64,000 nt of DNA from Cystobacter fuscus DSM 2262 (GCF_000335475.2 NZ_ANAH02000021.1:124001-188000); one strand, 5' to 3'. Positions 16,893-25,978 are shown, numbered from the stretch's first letter. Notes: generated by a model not told the origin, from the letters alone. Made by a program: numbers and translations.

Positions 16893-18620
16893 ATGAGTCA
16901 CCCGAAACGCTCCCCATTCCTTGATGCCCTCCCCATGGCCGCGCTGCTGCTGTCCGCTTGCGATCCCGAAGCTTCCCTCCAGGAGCCGCGGGCCAGCACC
17001 CAGGACGCGCAGGTGCTCGACGCACTGGCCTCGTGCCCGGAGGATTTCGTGCTCAATGGGGCGCAGTGCACGCGCGTCTCCTATACCCAGACCTTGGAGC
17101 CCGTCGCCGACGCCTATGTCTCCTCGAGCGCCCCGGGCACCAATTATGGCTCGAGCGGCGAGCTCATCGTCGACCGTTCCTTCAACGAGACCTTCCTGCG
17201 CTTCGACCTGAGCAGCCTGCCACCGAACGTCCGGGTCAAGTCGGTCAAGCTGAGCGCCACGGCGTACACCGGCTTTGCGTGGGGAGGAGACGGCAGCGTC
17301 TACACCTACTTCGTCCCGGATGACTCCTGGGCCGAGAACACCGTCACCTGGAACACGAAGCCCGCCGTATCGGGGGATGCGCTCGGCTCCTGGTGGCTCT
17401 GGTACAACGACAACATCGGTGACCAGGTCGGCTCCAACTCCAGCTCGGCCCTCATCCCGGTCGTGCAGGCGGAGCTCTCGGGGGACCGCCAGATCAGCCT
17501 CCGCCTGAACTCCCCGGGCTATCGCACCAACTACCGCTCGCGCGAGTACACCAACGCCAGCCAGCGTCCCAAGCTCCAGGTCACCTATGACTGGGTCACG
17601 ACCCTGGAGCCGGTCGCCGACGCCTACGTTTCCTCGAGCTTCCCGACCGCCAACTACGGCTCGAGCGGCGAGCTCATCGTCGACCGTTCCTTCAACGAGA
17701 CCTTCCTGCGCTTCGACCTGAGCAGCCTGCCGGCCAGCGCGAAGGCCACCGCGACCACGCTCTCCGCCACGGCGTACACCGGCTTTGCGCAGGGAGGGGA
17801 CGGCAACGTCTACACCTACTTCGTCCCGGATGACTCCTGGGCCGAGAACACCGTCACCTGGAACACCAGGCCCGCCGTATCGGGGGATGCACTCGGCTCC
17901 TGGTGGCTCTGGTACGACGGCACCGCCAACGACCAGGTCGGCTCCAACTCCAGCCCGGCCCTTCTCTCTGCCGTGCAGGGGGAACTCGCGAGGGACCGCA
18001 AGGTCAGCCTCCGCCTGAACTCCCCGGGCTATCGCACCAACTACCGCTCGCGCGAGTACGCCAACGCCAATCAGCGTCCCAAACTCCAGATTGCCTACAT
18101 CATTCCCGCGGCCGTGACGCTCACGCCCAGCGCGGATGCCTACGTCTCCTCGAGCGCCCCGGACTCCAATTACGGCTCGAGCAGCGAGCTCATCGTCGAC
18201 CGTTCCTTCAACGAGACCTTCCTGCGCTTCGATCTGAACGGCCTGCCGTCGAACGTCCGGATCAAGTCGGTCAAGCTGAGCGCCACGGCGTACACCGGCT
18301 ATGCGTGGGGAGGAGACGGCAGCGTCTACACCTACTTCGTCTCGGATGACGCCTGGGGTGAGAACACCCTCACCTGGAACACGAAGCCCGCCGTGCTGGG
18401 CAACGCGCTCGGCTCCTGGTGGCTCTGGTACAACGACAACATCGGTGACCAGGTCGGCTCCAACTCCAGCCCGGACCTCATCCCGGTCGCGCAGGCGGAA
18501 CTCTCGGGGGACCACCAGATCAGCTTCCGCCTGAACTCCTGGGGCTATCGCACCAACTACCGCTCGCGCGAGTACACCAACGCCAACCAGCGTCCCCAGT
18601 TGGAGCTCGTGCTCGAGTAG
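16893..18620 (+). CDS. Lipoprotein with three DNRLRE (CBM96-like) repeats
   Basis: The 575-residue protein starts with a lipoprotein signal (lipobox LLSAC at about residue 21). Three near-identical units of about 165 residues follow. Each begins with A-DAYVSSS...NYGSS-ELIVDRS-NETFLRFDLS, continues with AENTVTWNTKPAV and ends with LNS-GYRTNYRSREY-N. This is the DNRLRE/CBM96-like beta-sandwich found in secreted carbohydrate-active or adhesive surface proteins. No catalytic domain is present, so an adhesion or matrix-binding role is likely. I chose the ATG at 16893 because it begins the signal peptide; the upstream in-frame ATGs give a poor N-terminus. A sigma54-like promoter lies just upstream and two hairpins follow the stop. 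Confidence 0.85.
   Translation: MSHPKRSPFLDALPMAALLLSACDPEASLQEPRASTQDAQVLDALASCPEDFVLNGAQCTRVSYTQTLEPVADAYVSSSAPGTNYGSSGELIVDRSFNETFLRFDLSSLPPNVRVKSVKLSATAYTGFAWGGDGSVYTYFVPDDSWAENTVTWNTKPAVSGDALGSWWLWYNDNIGDQVGSNSSSALIPVVQAELSGDRQISLRLNSPGYRTNYRSREYTNASQRPKLQVTYDWVTTLEPVADAYVSSSFPTANYGSSGELIVDRSFNETFLRFDLSSLPASAKATATTLSATAYTGFAQGGDGNVYTYFVPDDSWAENTVTWNTRPAVSGDALGSWWLWYDGTANDQVGSNSSPALLSAVQGELARDRKVSLRLNSPGYRTNYRSREYANANQRPKLQIAYIIPAAVTLTPSADAYVSSSAPDSNYGSSSELIVDRSFNETFLRFDLNGLPSNVRIKSVKLSATAYTGYAWGGDGSVYTYFVSDDAWGENTLTWNTKPAVLGNALGSWWLWYNDNIGDQVGSNSSPDLIPVAQAELSGDHQISFRLNSWGYRTNYRSREYTNANQRPQLELVLE
17090..18615 (+). repeat. Three tandem coding repeats of about 510 bases
   Basis: Copies start near 17090, 17597 and 18116 and share long identical DNA stretches (for example ATCGTCGACCGTTCCTTCAA in all three, at 17166, 17676 and 18192). 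Such DNA-level similarity, not just protein similarity, indicates recent duplication or gene conversion within the lipoprotein gene. Confidence 0.85.
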
Positions 18621-18626
18621 AAGCCC

Positions 18627-18690
18627 TGGCACAGGCACTTGTGCCACCGGACTGTGCCACCTCCCGTGCCTCATGACCCCGAGGCACGGG
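18627..18690 (+). terminator. Two hairpins after the DNRLRE gene
   Basis: The first hairpin pairs TGGCACAG (18627-18634) with CTGTGCCA (18652-18659) and has an internal GGCAC-TT-GTGCC stem. The second is a perfect 10-base stem, CCCGTGCCTC (18663-18672) with GAGGCACGGG (18681-18690), around an 8-base loop. Together they can end transcription of the gene stopping at 18620. The rest of the 210-base gap shows only the GGCAGGAG ribosome-binding site of the next gene. Confidence 0.6.
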
Positions 18691-18830
18691 CCTCTCGTGC
18701 CCTCCTCTCCTCTGTACGCCGAGGAGACGCCCCGGGAGGACAGGGCTCCAGGCCCCGGCACGCAGGCTGCAATGGGCTCCGTCGCAATCTCAGACGCCGC
18801 CGGGCGCTTCGACCCGGCAGGAGCCCCATC

Positions 18831-20636
18831 ATGTTCAACCTGCGTTCCCGTTTGCTGTCCGCGCTGACCCTGGCCAGCGTGACCTTCTCCACCGCGTGTG
18901 GCCCCGCCGAGCCCACCACCGACACCGACGCCCCCGCCGAGGGGCTGGCCTGGCGCGAGGACGCCGCGCTCGCCGAGAGCCTCAACACCACGCCCACCGC
19001 GGCGTGGTGGTACTACGGGCAGACCCCCGAGCAGCTCTCCGCGCTGGTGAGCGCCAATGACGCTCGCATCATCAGTCTCCAGGTGGAGCAGGCCTCGCCG
19101 CTGCGCTTCACCGTGTCCCTGGTGAAGAACACCGGCACCCACGCCAAGGGCTGGTGGTGGTACTACGGGCTGACGGCCAGCCAGCTCTCCTCGTACCTCA
19201 GCACCAACAACGCCCGCATCGTCAGCCTGTCTCCCTATGAGGTGAACGGGACGACGTACTTCGCGGCGGTGATGATCAGCAACACCGGCGCCGACGCCAA
19301 GGGCTGGTGGTGGTACTACGGCGCCACCCCGGCGCAGATTGGCACCGTACTCCAGCAGAACAACGCGCGGCTGGTGGACCTCGAGAGCTACGCCACCAGC
19401 GCCGGCACGCGCTACGCGGCGGTGATGATCAGCAACACCGGCGCCGACGCCAAGGGCTGGTGGTGGTACTACGGCATCACCGGCAGCCAGATCTCCAGCT
19501 ACCTGTCGCAGAACAACGGGTTCTTGACCCACATCCAACCCGCGGATGCGAGCGGCTCCACGTTCAACGTCATCATGGAGCAGAACCCGGGCATCGCCTG
19601 GTGGTGGTACTACGGCGCCTCCTCGTCGCGGCTCGCGGATGCCCTGTCGCAGAACGGCGCGCGGCTGCTGGACGTGAAGACGTACTCGTCGGGCGGCGTG
19701 CGCAAGTTCGCGGCCATCATGGTCAACAACTCGAACGCGGCCACCACGCGCATCGGCGAGCTGATGCGCGACGGGACGGATGGCGACACGGGCCACTACG
19801 TCAAGCAGGTGGGCGGCTCCGTGCAGGCGTCCCTCCAGGGCAACCTCGTCTTCGAGCCCGCCAGCACCATCAAGGCGCTCATCGGCCTGCACGCCATGCG
19901 CGAGGTCGACGCCGGCCGTGCCAGCCTGAACCAGCTCGTCAACATCTACGCACCGTCGTCCGGAAGCTGCCCCACCAGCACCATCACCGGCACGGAGACG
20001 CTGGGCAACGCCATCTACAACATGCTCGAGTTCTCCGACAACCAGCGCACCCGGGCGGTGATCGACGCCTTCGGCTTCGCGCCCATCAACCAGACAGCCG
20101 ACGCCGTGGGCATGGCCTCCACCCAGCTCAACCACTACCCGGGCTGCGGTGGCCCGGTGGCCAACGCGCTCACGCTCGCGGACGCCGGCCGCATGTACGA
20201 GGGCATCGCCAACGGCACGCTGCTGTCCGCCGCCAGCCGCACCGCCCTGTACCAGCGCATGCCCGAGCAGGCCGGTGACTTCACCGGCATCCGTGGCGCG
20301 TTGAGGACGCTGGTGGACGAGGAGGGCACGAAGCTCGGGCTGAGCACCACCGCCCTCACCCAGTACAAGAGCCGCCTCATCTCCCACTACAAGGCGGGCA
20401 ACTACACGCTGTGCGGCAGCGGCTCGTGCCTGGAACACATCTCGGTGGCCGGTGTGGCGGAGGTCCCCCGCTGCTCGCTCGGTGTGACGTCTACACAGAA
20501 CTACGTGTGGGGAATCTTCATCTCCGGAGCCAGCAACAAGACCGCGGCGGGCAATACCTTCCATTCCGCCAAGGTCGAGCCCCTGCGTGAACCCATCCGC
20601 GCGGCCCTCTCCAACTGGAGCACCTGCTACCCGTAG
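18831..20636 (+). CDS. Polyglycine-hydrolase-like lipoprotein: tandem repeat domain plus serine beta-lactamase fold
   Basis: A lipoprotein signal (STAC lipobox near residue 23) is followed by five repeats of about 50 residues, each marked by W-W-Y-Y-G (first at about residue 58). This is the bacterial tandem repeat seen at the N-terminus of polyglycine hydrolases. Residues 310-600 are a class A beta-lactamase-like domain with the serine motif STIK (inside EPASTIKALIGL) and an SDN triad (EFSDNQRT). The combination matches polyglycine-hydrolase-type secreted serine peptidases, so a protease role is more likely than antibiotic resistance. The start at 18831 has a GGCAGGAG ribosome-binding site. 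Length is 601 residues. Confidence 0.8.
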   Translation: MFNLRSRLLSALTLASVTFSTACGPAEPTTDTDAPAEGLAWREDAALAESLNTTPTAAWWYYGQTPEQLSALVSANDARIISLQVEQASPLRFTVSLVKNTGTHAKGWWWYYGLTASQLSSYLSTNNARIVSLSPYEVNGTTYFAAVMISNTGADAKGWWWYYGATPAQIGTVLQQNNARLVDLESYATSAGTRYAAVMISNTGADAKGWWWYYGITGSQISSYLSQNNGFLTHIQPADASGSTFNVIMEQNPGIAWWWYYGASSSRLADALSQNGARLLDVKTYSSGGVRKFAAIMVNNSNAATTRIGELMRDGTDGDTGHYVKQVGGSVQASLQGNLVFEPASTIKALIGLHAMREVDAGRASLNQLVNIYAPSSGSCPTSTITGTETLGNAIYNMLEFSDNQRTRAVIDAFGFAPINQTADAVGMASTQLNHYPGCGGPVANALTLADAGRMYEGIANGTLLSAASRTALYQRMPEQAGDFTGIRGALRTLVDEEGTKLGLSTTALTQYKSRLISHYKAGNYTLCGSGSCLEHISVAGVAEVPRCSLGVTSTQNYVWGIFISGASNKTAAGNTFHSAKVEPLREPIRAALSNWSTCYP

Positions 20637-20661
20637 TCTCTCACCGAGACAATCTCGAACC

Positions 20662-20692
20662 CGGCGGAGGCGGATACACCGCGCCTCCGCCG
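20662..20692 (+). terminator. Terminator hairpin
   Basis: CGGCGGAGGCG (20662-20672) pairs perfectly with CGCCTCCGCCG (20682-20692) around a 9-base loop, 26 bases after the stop of the preceding gene, and is followed by TCTTCGTT. The rest of the gap to 20871 shows no other clear signal. Confidence 0.7.
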
Positions 20693-20871
20693 TCTTCGTT
20701 GCGCGGAAAGAGGCATGGCGTGCTGTTCGAACGCACATGGCGTCACATGTCAGTCTGATATGTTATAGATGGCGGACTCTCGCTCCAACCACCCTCCAGG
20801 CATGTCGGGGCCGTGGATTCCGGCGCTGCCCAAGGGGCATCACTCTCGCACTGGAGCGATTGAACTTCCCT

Positions 20872-22698
20872 ATGGTCAATACATCCAGAACACCGCGGCT
20901 CGCGGTCCTCTTGTTAGCGACGCTCTTCTCGTCACTCGTAGCCTGCGGGGTTTATGCACCGGACAGGGACGGCGGCACGGCTCCGGGCAACCCCGATGCC
21001 TCCACGGCGGCCGATAGCGGCACCCCGGATGCGGATGTCGGCCCGATCCCGAACGGCCCCGACGCCTCCACTCCCCACGATGGTGGCGCCTCGGACGCGG
21101 ACGGCGGCCCGACCCCGGATGACCCCGATGCCTCCACTCCCCACGATGGTGGCGCCTCGGACGCGGACGGCGGCCCGACCCCGGACGACCCCGATGCCTC
21201 CACTCCCCTCGATGGTGGCGCCACCACGTGTGGTGACGGCCTGAAGCAAACCGAGGAGGCCTGTGACGACGGCAATACGTCGAGCGGTGACGGATGTACG
21301 GCGACCTGCGACGCGGTCGAGCCGGGATGGGCTTGCGAGCTTCCGGGCAGGCCCTGCACCCGACTGCCAGTGTGTGGCGACGGAAAGGTCGAGAGCCCCG
21401 AGACGTGCGACGACGGCAACACGACCGCCGACGACGGATGTTCCGCCACCTGCACCCTGGAGCCGGGTTGGAGCTGCCCCGCCGCTGGTAGGCGCTGCCT
21501 CGCCGCGCTGTGTGGTGATCAGATCATCGCCGGTGACGAGGAGTGCGAGGACGGCAATGACCTCTCGGGAGACGGCTGCGGCAACCAGTGCCGCCTCGAG
21601 TCCGGATACAAGTGTGACACCATCGGCGAGCCGTGCGTCCGCACCATTTGTGGCGACCAGAAAGTCGAGGGAACGGAGCAGTGCGACGATGGCAACAACG
21701 ACCTGGGTGACGGGTGCTCCCCCCTGTGCATGCGCGAGCCCCGGTGCACCAACGGAACGTGCCAGGCGGTGTGCGGAGACGGCATGCTCCTTCCCGGCGA
21801 TACCACCGAGGAGTGCGATGACGGCAACACCCGCGCCCACGACGGCTGCTCTCCGGCTTGCAAGCTCGAGGAGGGCTTCATCTGCCAGTCCATCGAGCAG
21901 GACCCTCCTGACAGGGAGGAACTCCCCATCGTCTACCGTGACTTCCGCGGCTACGATCTGCCGGCCAGCGGCAGCCTGCCGCGCGGCCATGTCGACTTCG
22001 AGAACGCCAACGGCGCGGAGAGGGGCATCGTGGCCACCCTCCTGGGCTCCGACGGCAAGCCCGTGTACGCGAAGACCAACGGATCCTCCTCCACCACCCA
22101 CGGCAAGGCCGCGTTCGATCAATGGTACCGGGACGTGCCGAACATCAACATGACGCTGGTCCAGACGCTCTCCCTGAATCGCCAGCCGAACGGTTCATAC
22201 CGGTTCGAGGACACGAGCTTCTTCCCGTTCGACAGCGCCGGTTGGGTCGCCCGTGGCGTGGAACCCGTGCGCCGTGGGGGCGAGGGAATCGCTCACAACT
22301 TCAGCTTCACGAGCGAGACGCGCTACTGGTTCGAATACAAGGGCGTCGAGGTGCTCGAGTTCTACGGCGACGATGATGTGTGGGTATTCATCAACGGCCG
22401 GTTGGCCCTCGACCTCGGTGGCGTGCATGCGGCGGAAGCGGGCAGCATCAATCTCGCGCAGAAGGCCGCCGAGCTGGGCCTGCAGCGGGGGCGCATCTAC
22501 GAGGTCGCGGTGTTCCAGGCCGAGCGTCACACCACGGGGTCCTCGTACCGGCTCACGCTCAACAACTTCACCACGCGCCGCACCCAGTGCGAGCTCCTGT
22601 GCGGCAACGGCGTCATCGACCAAGGAGAGCAATGTGATGATGGCAACAACACCTCCAACGACGGCTGCGGTGCCACCTGTCTGCTGGAAATAAGATGA
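20872..22698 (+). CDS. Fibro-slime domain lipoprotein with DUF4215 Cys-rich repeats
   Basis: The 608-residue lipoprotein has a VAC lipobox near residue 23. A Pro/Asp/Gly/Ser-rich linker with a 22-residue tandem repeat follows at about residues 40-120. Six Cys-rich repeats come next, five before and one after the fibro-slime domain. Each follows CGDG...E-CDDGN...DGC...C, the DUF4215/myxococcal Cys-rich pattern. Residues 345-570 are a fibro-slime domain (YRDFRGYDLP, then the PA14-like block GDDDVWVFINGRLALDLGG). Such proteins are surface or extracellular-matrix components. I chose the ATG at 20872 because it begins the signal peptide; the open frame upstream is not protein-like. Confidence 0.85.
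   Translation: MVNTSRTPRLAVLLLATLFSSLVACGVYAPDRDGGTAPGNPDASTAADSGTPDADVGPIPNGPDASTPHDGGASDADGGPTPDDPDASTPHDGGASDADGGPTPDDPDASTPLDGGATTCGDGLKQTEEACDDGNTSSGDGCTATCDAVEPGWACELPGRPCTRLPVCGDGKVESPETCDDGNTTADDGCSATCTLEPGWSCPAAGRRCLAALCGDQIIAGDEECEDGNDLSGDGCGNQCRLESGYKCDTIGEPCVRTICGDQKVEGTEQCDDGNNDLGDGCSPLCMREPRCTNGTCQAVCGDGMLLPGDTTEECDDGNTRAHDGCSPACKLEEGFICQSIEQDPPDREELPIVYRDFRGYDLPASGSLPRGHVDFENANGAERGIVATLLGSDGKPVYAKTNGSSSTTHGKAAFDQWYRDVPNINMTLVQTLSLNRQPNGSYRFEDTSFFPFDSAGWVARGVEPVRRGGEGIAHNFSFTSETRYWFEYKGVEVLEFYGDDDVWVFINGRLALDLGGVHAAEAGSINLAQKAAELGLQRGRIYEVAVFQAERHTTGSSYRLTLNNFTTRRTQCELLCGNGVIDQGEQCDDGNNTSNDGCGATCLLEIR
21061..21222 (+). repeat. 66-base tandem repeat in the linker region
   Basis: Units start at 21061, 21127 and 21193 (partial) and share GCCTCCACTCCCC plus GATGGTGGCGCC. 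They encode the 22-residue unit D-A-S-T-P-H-D-G-G-A-S-D-A-D-G-G in the flexible linker. Copy number is likely to vary between strains. Confidence 0.85.
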
Positions 22699-22731
22699 GC
22701 GCACGCGCTCCGTAGCTCCTCAGCGCCCCCT

Positions 22732-22754
22732 GGCCTGGGACCCGCTCCCAGGCC
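22732..22754 (+). terminator. Terminator hairpin
   Basis: GGCCTGGGA (22732-22740) pairs perfectly with TCCCAGGCC (22746-22754) around CCCGC and is followed by CTTCTC. It ends the fibro-slime gene and sits 19 bases before the next start. Confidence 0.7.
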
Positions 22755-22772
22755 CTTCTCGAGCGCACGCAC

Positions 22773-23225
22773 ATGTCCATGGATCCCCACCGCGAATATT
22801 GCCGGCGTCAGCACCGCCTCCTGGCCCACCACCTCAGCATCGAGGCGTGGTGCGCGGGAGACGACTGCATCCTCCTGGAGCGCAACCACCTGGAGGAGTT
22901 CCTCAAGCTCGAACGCTTCAAGAGCACCCGCGTCCAGTGGCTCCTGGAGGACATCAAGCCCTGGTTCAAGCACACGGAGCCCGTCTACGCCGGCCCCGAG
23001 GGTGACCTGTCCTCGCTCGAGGCGCTGTACCTCTCGCGCGTGCCCATCGCCCGGAAGTTCCTCGTCCGGCCGGATCCCCTCAACGCCGACGAGCTGATCG
23101 TCTGGTTGAGGAACAACGGCCTGCGCATCAGCCTGCTGCATTCGATCAGCGCGGTCATTCCGCCCTCGGAGGAGCAGATCGTCACCCGGCTGGCGCTGCT
23201 CGCCTCGGGGCTGTCCGAGCCGTGA
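22773..23225 (+). CDS. Small cytoplasmic protein of unknown function
   Basis: The protein has 150 residues, no signal peptide and no membrane segment. It starts with a His/Arg/Cys-bearing helix (REYCRRQHRLLAHHL). The middle is rich in charged helices (HLEEFLKLERFKSTRVQWLLEDI), and the C-terminal half has RVPIARKFLVRP and an EEQIVTRLALLASGL ending. I cannot place it in a family. Start is either ATG 22773 or ATG 22779. It stands alone between a terminator and a strong hairpin, so it is probably monocistronic. Confidence 0.65.
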   Translation: MSMDPHREYCRRQHRLLAHHLSIEAWCAGDDCILLERNHLEEFLKLERFKSTRVQWLLEDIKPWFKHTEPVYAGPEGDLSSLEALYLSRVPIARKFLVRPDPLNADELIVWLRNNGLRISLLHSISAVIPPSEEQIVTRLALLASGLSEP

Positions 23226-23265
23226 CGCGCCGCCCGGGGAGAGGCCATCTTCCCCGGACGGCGCG
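23226..23265. terminator. Bidirectional terminator hairpin
   Basis: A 15-base stem with a single mismatch (23226-23240 with 23251-23265; inner arm CCGGGGA / TCCCCGG) encloses a 10-base loop between two convergent genes. Confidence 0.7.
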
Positions 23266-23280
23266 AGTCCCGCCGCGCGA

Positions 23281-23706
23281 CTACTCGACCCAGTGGACCT
23301 TGCCCAGACCGGCGGGGATCAGGTCGCACACATAGAAGATGTCGTCATACGGATAGTTGTCATAGACGCCCCGGGCGGCGATGCAGCGCGCCGACTCGGG
23401 ATGCGGCGCGTTGAACTCGGCGGCGAGCTGCTGGCAGTACGCGTTGTCGCCCTCGCCCCCGCACTCCTCGGTGCAGCTGTCGGCGCGGATCCAATACGGG
23501 TTGTAGAGGGGGTAGGAGTCCGCCTCGGTCCAGCACAGCCCGGTCGAACACTGCGCGTCGGAGGAGCAGCCGGTGCCCACGGCATTCAGGCCCTGCTTCT
23601 GCTCCGAGAGCACCTGGGGCGGCTCGGCCACCGTGCCGCCACAGGCCACGGGACCGAGCAGGGCGAGCGAGAAGAGAGAGACAGAGGCCGCGAGGATGTT
23701 CCGCAT
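23281..23706 (-). CDS. Small secreted Cys-rich lipoprotein
   Basis: The protein has 141 residues, with a signal peptide ending in PVACGG (lipobox Cys near residue 22). Ten Cys follow in the mature part, in patterns such as CSSDAQCSTGLC and CTEECGGEGDNAYC. These resemble short Cys-rich modules of other myxobacterial surface lipoproteins. No enzyme motif is visible. I chose the ATG at 23706 for the signal peptide; the frame stays open far upstream only as a shadow of the opposite-strand peptidase gene. It is divergent from the M13 peptidase, 111 bases apart. Confidence 0.75.
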   Translation of the reverse strand: MRNILAASVSLFSLALLGPVACGGTVAEPPQVLSEQKQGLNAVGTGCSSDAQCSTGLCWTEADSYPLYNPYWIRADSCTEECGGEGDNAYCQQLAAEFNAPHPESARCIAARGVYDNYPYDDIFYVCDLIPAGLGKVHWVE

Positions 23707-23817
23707 GGAGAAGAGCCTTTCCAGGTGAGGGGAAGACTCCAGGCAACCATTTCTGGCGCGCTGAGCCAAGTCACGTTGTCGCGACTCCAAACATTCCCGT
23801 CTGCTAGAGAGCCGTGA

Positions 23818-25965
23818 ATGACCATCCACAACCGACGTATCCCGGGCGCCGCACGCGTGGTGCTCACGACCAGTGCGGCCGCGTGGCTCGCCGCGTGTGC
23901 CACGTCCGCGCCGCTGGACAAGGCACCCGCGCCGACGCAGCCCACCGCGGAGGCCGCCCCCCCGGCCCGCTCGCCGAAACCCACCTACGGTGGCTTTGGC
24001 GTGGACACCGCGGGAATGGACACCTCCGTCGCGCCCGGTGACAACTTCTACCGCTTCGTCAATGGCACGTGGCACGACAAGGTGGAGATCCCCGCCGACA
24101 GGTCGAGCTACGGCATGTTCACCACGCTCGCGGAAGAGGCGAGCCGGCGCACGCGCGCGCTGATCGAGGAGTCCGCGGGCGCCAACGCGCCCGAGGGCAG
24201 CGAGGTCCGCAAGCTGGGTGACCTGTTCGCGAGCTTCATGGACGAGGCGGCCATCGAGGCGAAGGGCATGGCACCGCTCGCGCCCGAGCTCGGCCGCATC
24301 GCCGCCATCGCCAACCGCAAGCAGCTCGCCGCCGCCCTCGGCGACACCCTGCGCGCCGATGTGGATCCGCTCAACACGGGCCACGTCAACACGGACCGGC
24401 TGCTCGGCCTCTGGGTGTCCGAGGACCTGAACGAGCCCTCCCGTTATGCCGCCTATCTGCTGCAAGGAGGCCTGGGGCTGCCGGATCGCGACTACTACCT
24501 CGTCGACAACGAGCGCTTCACGGAGGTCCGTCAGAAATACCAGCAGCACATCGCCGCCATGCTGCGCCTGGCGGGCATCACCGACCCGGAGGCCCGGGCC
24601 AAACGCATCCTCGAGCTCGAGCGCGACATCGCGCGGGTGCATTGGAGCCAGGTGGACACGCGGGACGTGCTCAAGGCCAACAATCCCTGGCCCCGGGAGG
24701 AGCTGGCGCGGCGCGCGCCCGGCCTCGACTGGGACACCTACCTGGGCGCCGCGGGCCTCGGGCAACAGCGCGAGTTCATCGTCTGGCAGCCGAGCGCGCT
24801 GACGGGAATCGCGAAGCTCGTCGGTGGCGCGCCCCTGCAGACCTGGAAGGACTACCTGACCTTCCACGCCATCGAGCGCGCCGCGCCCTTCCTGCCCAAG
24901 GCCTTCGTCGAGGAGAACTTCGCGTTCAATGGCCGGGTGCTCTCCGGCGCGCAACAGTTGCGCGAGCGCTGGAAGCGGGGCGTCGACGTGACCGGCGGGG
25001 CGATGGGCGAGGCCATCGGCAAGCTCTACGTCGAGAAGTATTTCCCGCCGGAGGCCAAGGCGGAGGCCGACAAGATGGTGCGCAACATCATCGCGGCGTT
25101 CGATCGGCGCATCGACGCCCTGGCGTGGATGTCCCCGGAGACGAAGAAGCGCGCGAAGGAGAAGCTCGCCACCCTCCAGGTGGGCATCGGCCACCCGGCC
25201 CGGTGGCGTGACTACTCGGAGCTGGAGATCGTGCGGGGGGACGCCTACGGCAACACCGAGCGCGCGTCGCGCTTCGAGTACCAGCGCGACCTGCGCAAGC
25301 TCGGCAAGCCGGTGGACAGGTCGGAGTGGTTCATGGTTCCGCAGCTCGTGAACGCGCTGAACTCCCCGCAGCAGAACTCCATCATCTTCCCCGCGGCCAT
25401 CCTCCAACCGCCCTTCTTCGACGCGCACGCGGACCCGGCGGTGAACTACGGTGGCATCGGCTCCGTCATCGGGCACGAAATCGTTCACAGCTTCGACGAC
25501 GTGGGCGCGCAGTTCGACGCGCGCGGCAAGCTGGAGAACTGGTGGACCCAGCAGGACGCGGCGAAGTTCAAGGCGGCTGGCCAGGCGCTCGCCGCGCAGT
25601 ACAGCGCCTACCGGCCGCTGCCCGACGTCTCGGTCAACGGCGAGCTGACCCTCGGCGAGAACATCGCCGATGTCGCCGGGCTGGCGATCGCCCATGACGC
25701 CTACCGGCTGTCACTGGGTGGGCAGCCGGCGCCGGTGCTCGATGGCTTCTCCGGCGAGCAGCGCTTCTTCCTCGGCTTCGGTCAGGTCTGGCGCAACAAG
25801 TACCGCGAGCCGACGCTCCGCCGCCTGCTGCTGACGGATGGGCACTCGCCGGGCGAGTACCGCGCCTCGACCGTGCGCAACCAGGATGCCTGGTACGAGG
25901 CCTTTGGCGCCACGCCTGGTCAGGCCCTCTACCTCGCTCCCGAGCAGCGCGTGCGCATCTGGTGA
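23818..25965 (+). CDS. M13 family (neprilysin/PepO-like) zinc metalloendopeptidase lipoprotein
   Basis: The 715-residue protein has a signal peptide with an AAC lipobox near residue 27. The M13 N-terminal domain follows, starting at DTSVAPGDNFYRFVNGTW. The C-terminal catalytic domain carries the zinc motif HEIVH (in IGHEIVHSFDDVG, about residue 560) and the third-ligand motif ENIADVAG (about 618), plus a GFGQVWRNK-like S1' region near the end. M13 enzymes cleave short peptides on the N-terminal side of hydrophobic residues. Length matches the family (about 680-750). It is probably anchored in the outer membrane and used for peptide digestion. A terminator follows. Confidence 0.93.
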   Translation: MTIHNRRIPGAARVVLTTSAAAWLAACATSAPLDKAPAPTQPTAEAAPPARSPKPTYGGFGVDTAGMDTSVAPGDNFYRFVNGTWHDKVEIPADRSSYGMFTTLAEEASRRTRALIEESAGANAPEGSEVRKLGDLFASFMDEAAIEAKGMAPLAPELGRIAAIANRKQLAAALGDTLRADVDPLNTGHVNTDRLLGLWVSEDLNEPSRYAAYLLQGGLGLPDRDYYLVDNERFTEVRQKYQQHIAAMLRLAGITDPEARAKRILELERDIARVHWSQVDTRDVLKANNPWPREELARRAPGLDWDTYLGAAGLGQQREFIVWQPSALTGIAKLVGGAPLQTWKDYLTFHAIERAAPFLPKAFVEENFAFNGRVLSGAQQLRERWKRGVDVTGGAMGEAIGKLYVEKYFPPEAKAEADKMVRNIIAAFDRRIDALAWMSPETKKRAKEKLATLQVGIGHPARWRDYSELEIVRGDAYGNTERASRFEYQRDLRKLGKPVDRSEWFMVPQLVNALNSPQQNSIIFPAAILQPPFFDAHADPAVNYGGIGSVIGHEIVHSFDDVGAQFDARGKLENWWTQQDAAKFKAAGQALAAQYSAYRPLPDVSVNGELTLGENIADVAGLAIAHDAYRLSLGGQPAPVLDGFSGEQRFFLGFGQVWRNKYREPTLRRLLLTDGHSPGEYRASTVRNQDAWYEAFGATPGQALYLAPEQRVRIW

Positions 25966-25978
25966 GGGTGTGAAGCGA

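Noticed and set aside
18627-18642. Second sigma54-like site (TGGCACAGGCACTTGT)
   Set aside because: The GC of the -12 element is displaced, so GG-N10-GC spacing fails; it is part of a terminator hairpin.
16344-20738. 1464-residue open frame on the minus strand
   Set aside because: It is antisense to tfuA, the DNRLRE gene and the polyglycine-hydrolase-like gene. Its protein consists of Gly/Ala/Arg/Val low-complexity repeats, the usual shadow of high-GC3 coding.
21061-21222. Possible CRISPR-like array
   Set aside because: Repeats are contiguous and in-frame coding with no spacers; it is a protein linker repeat.
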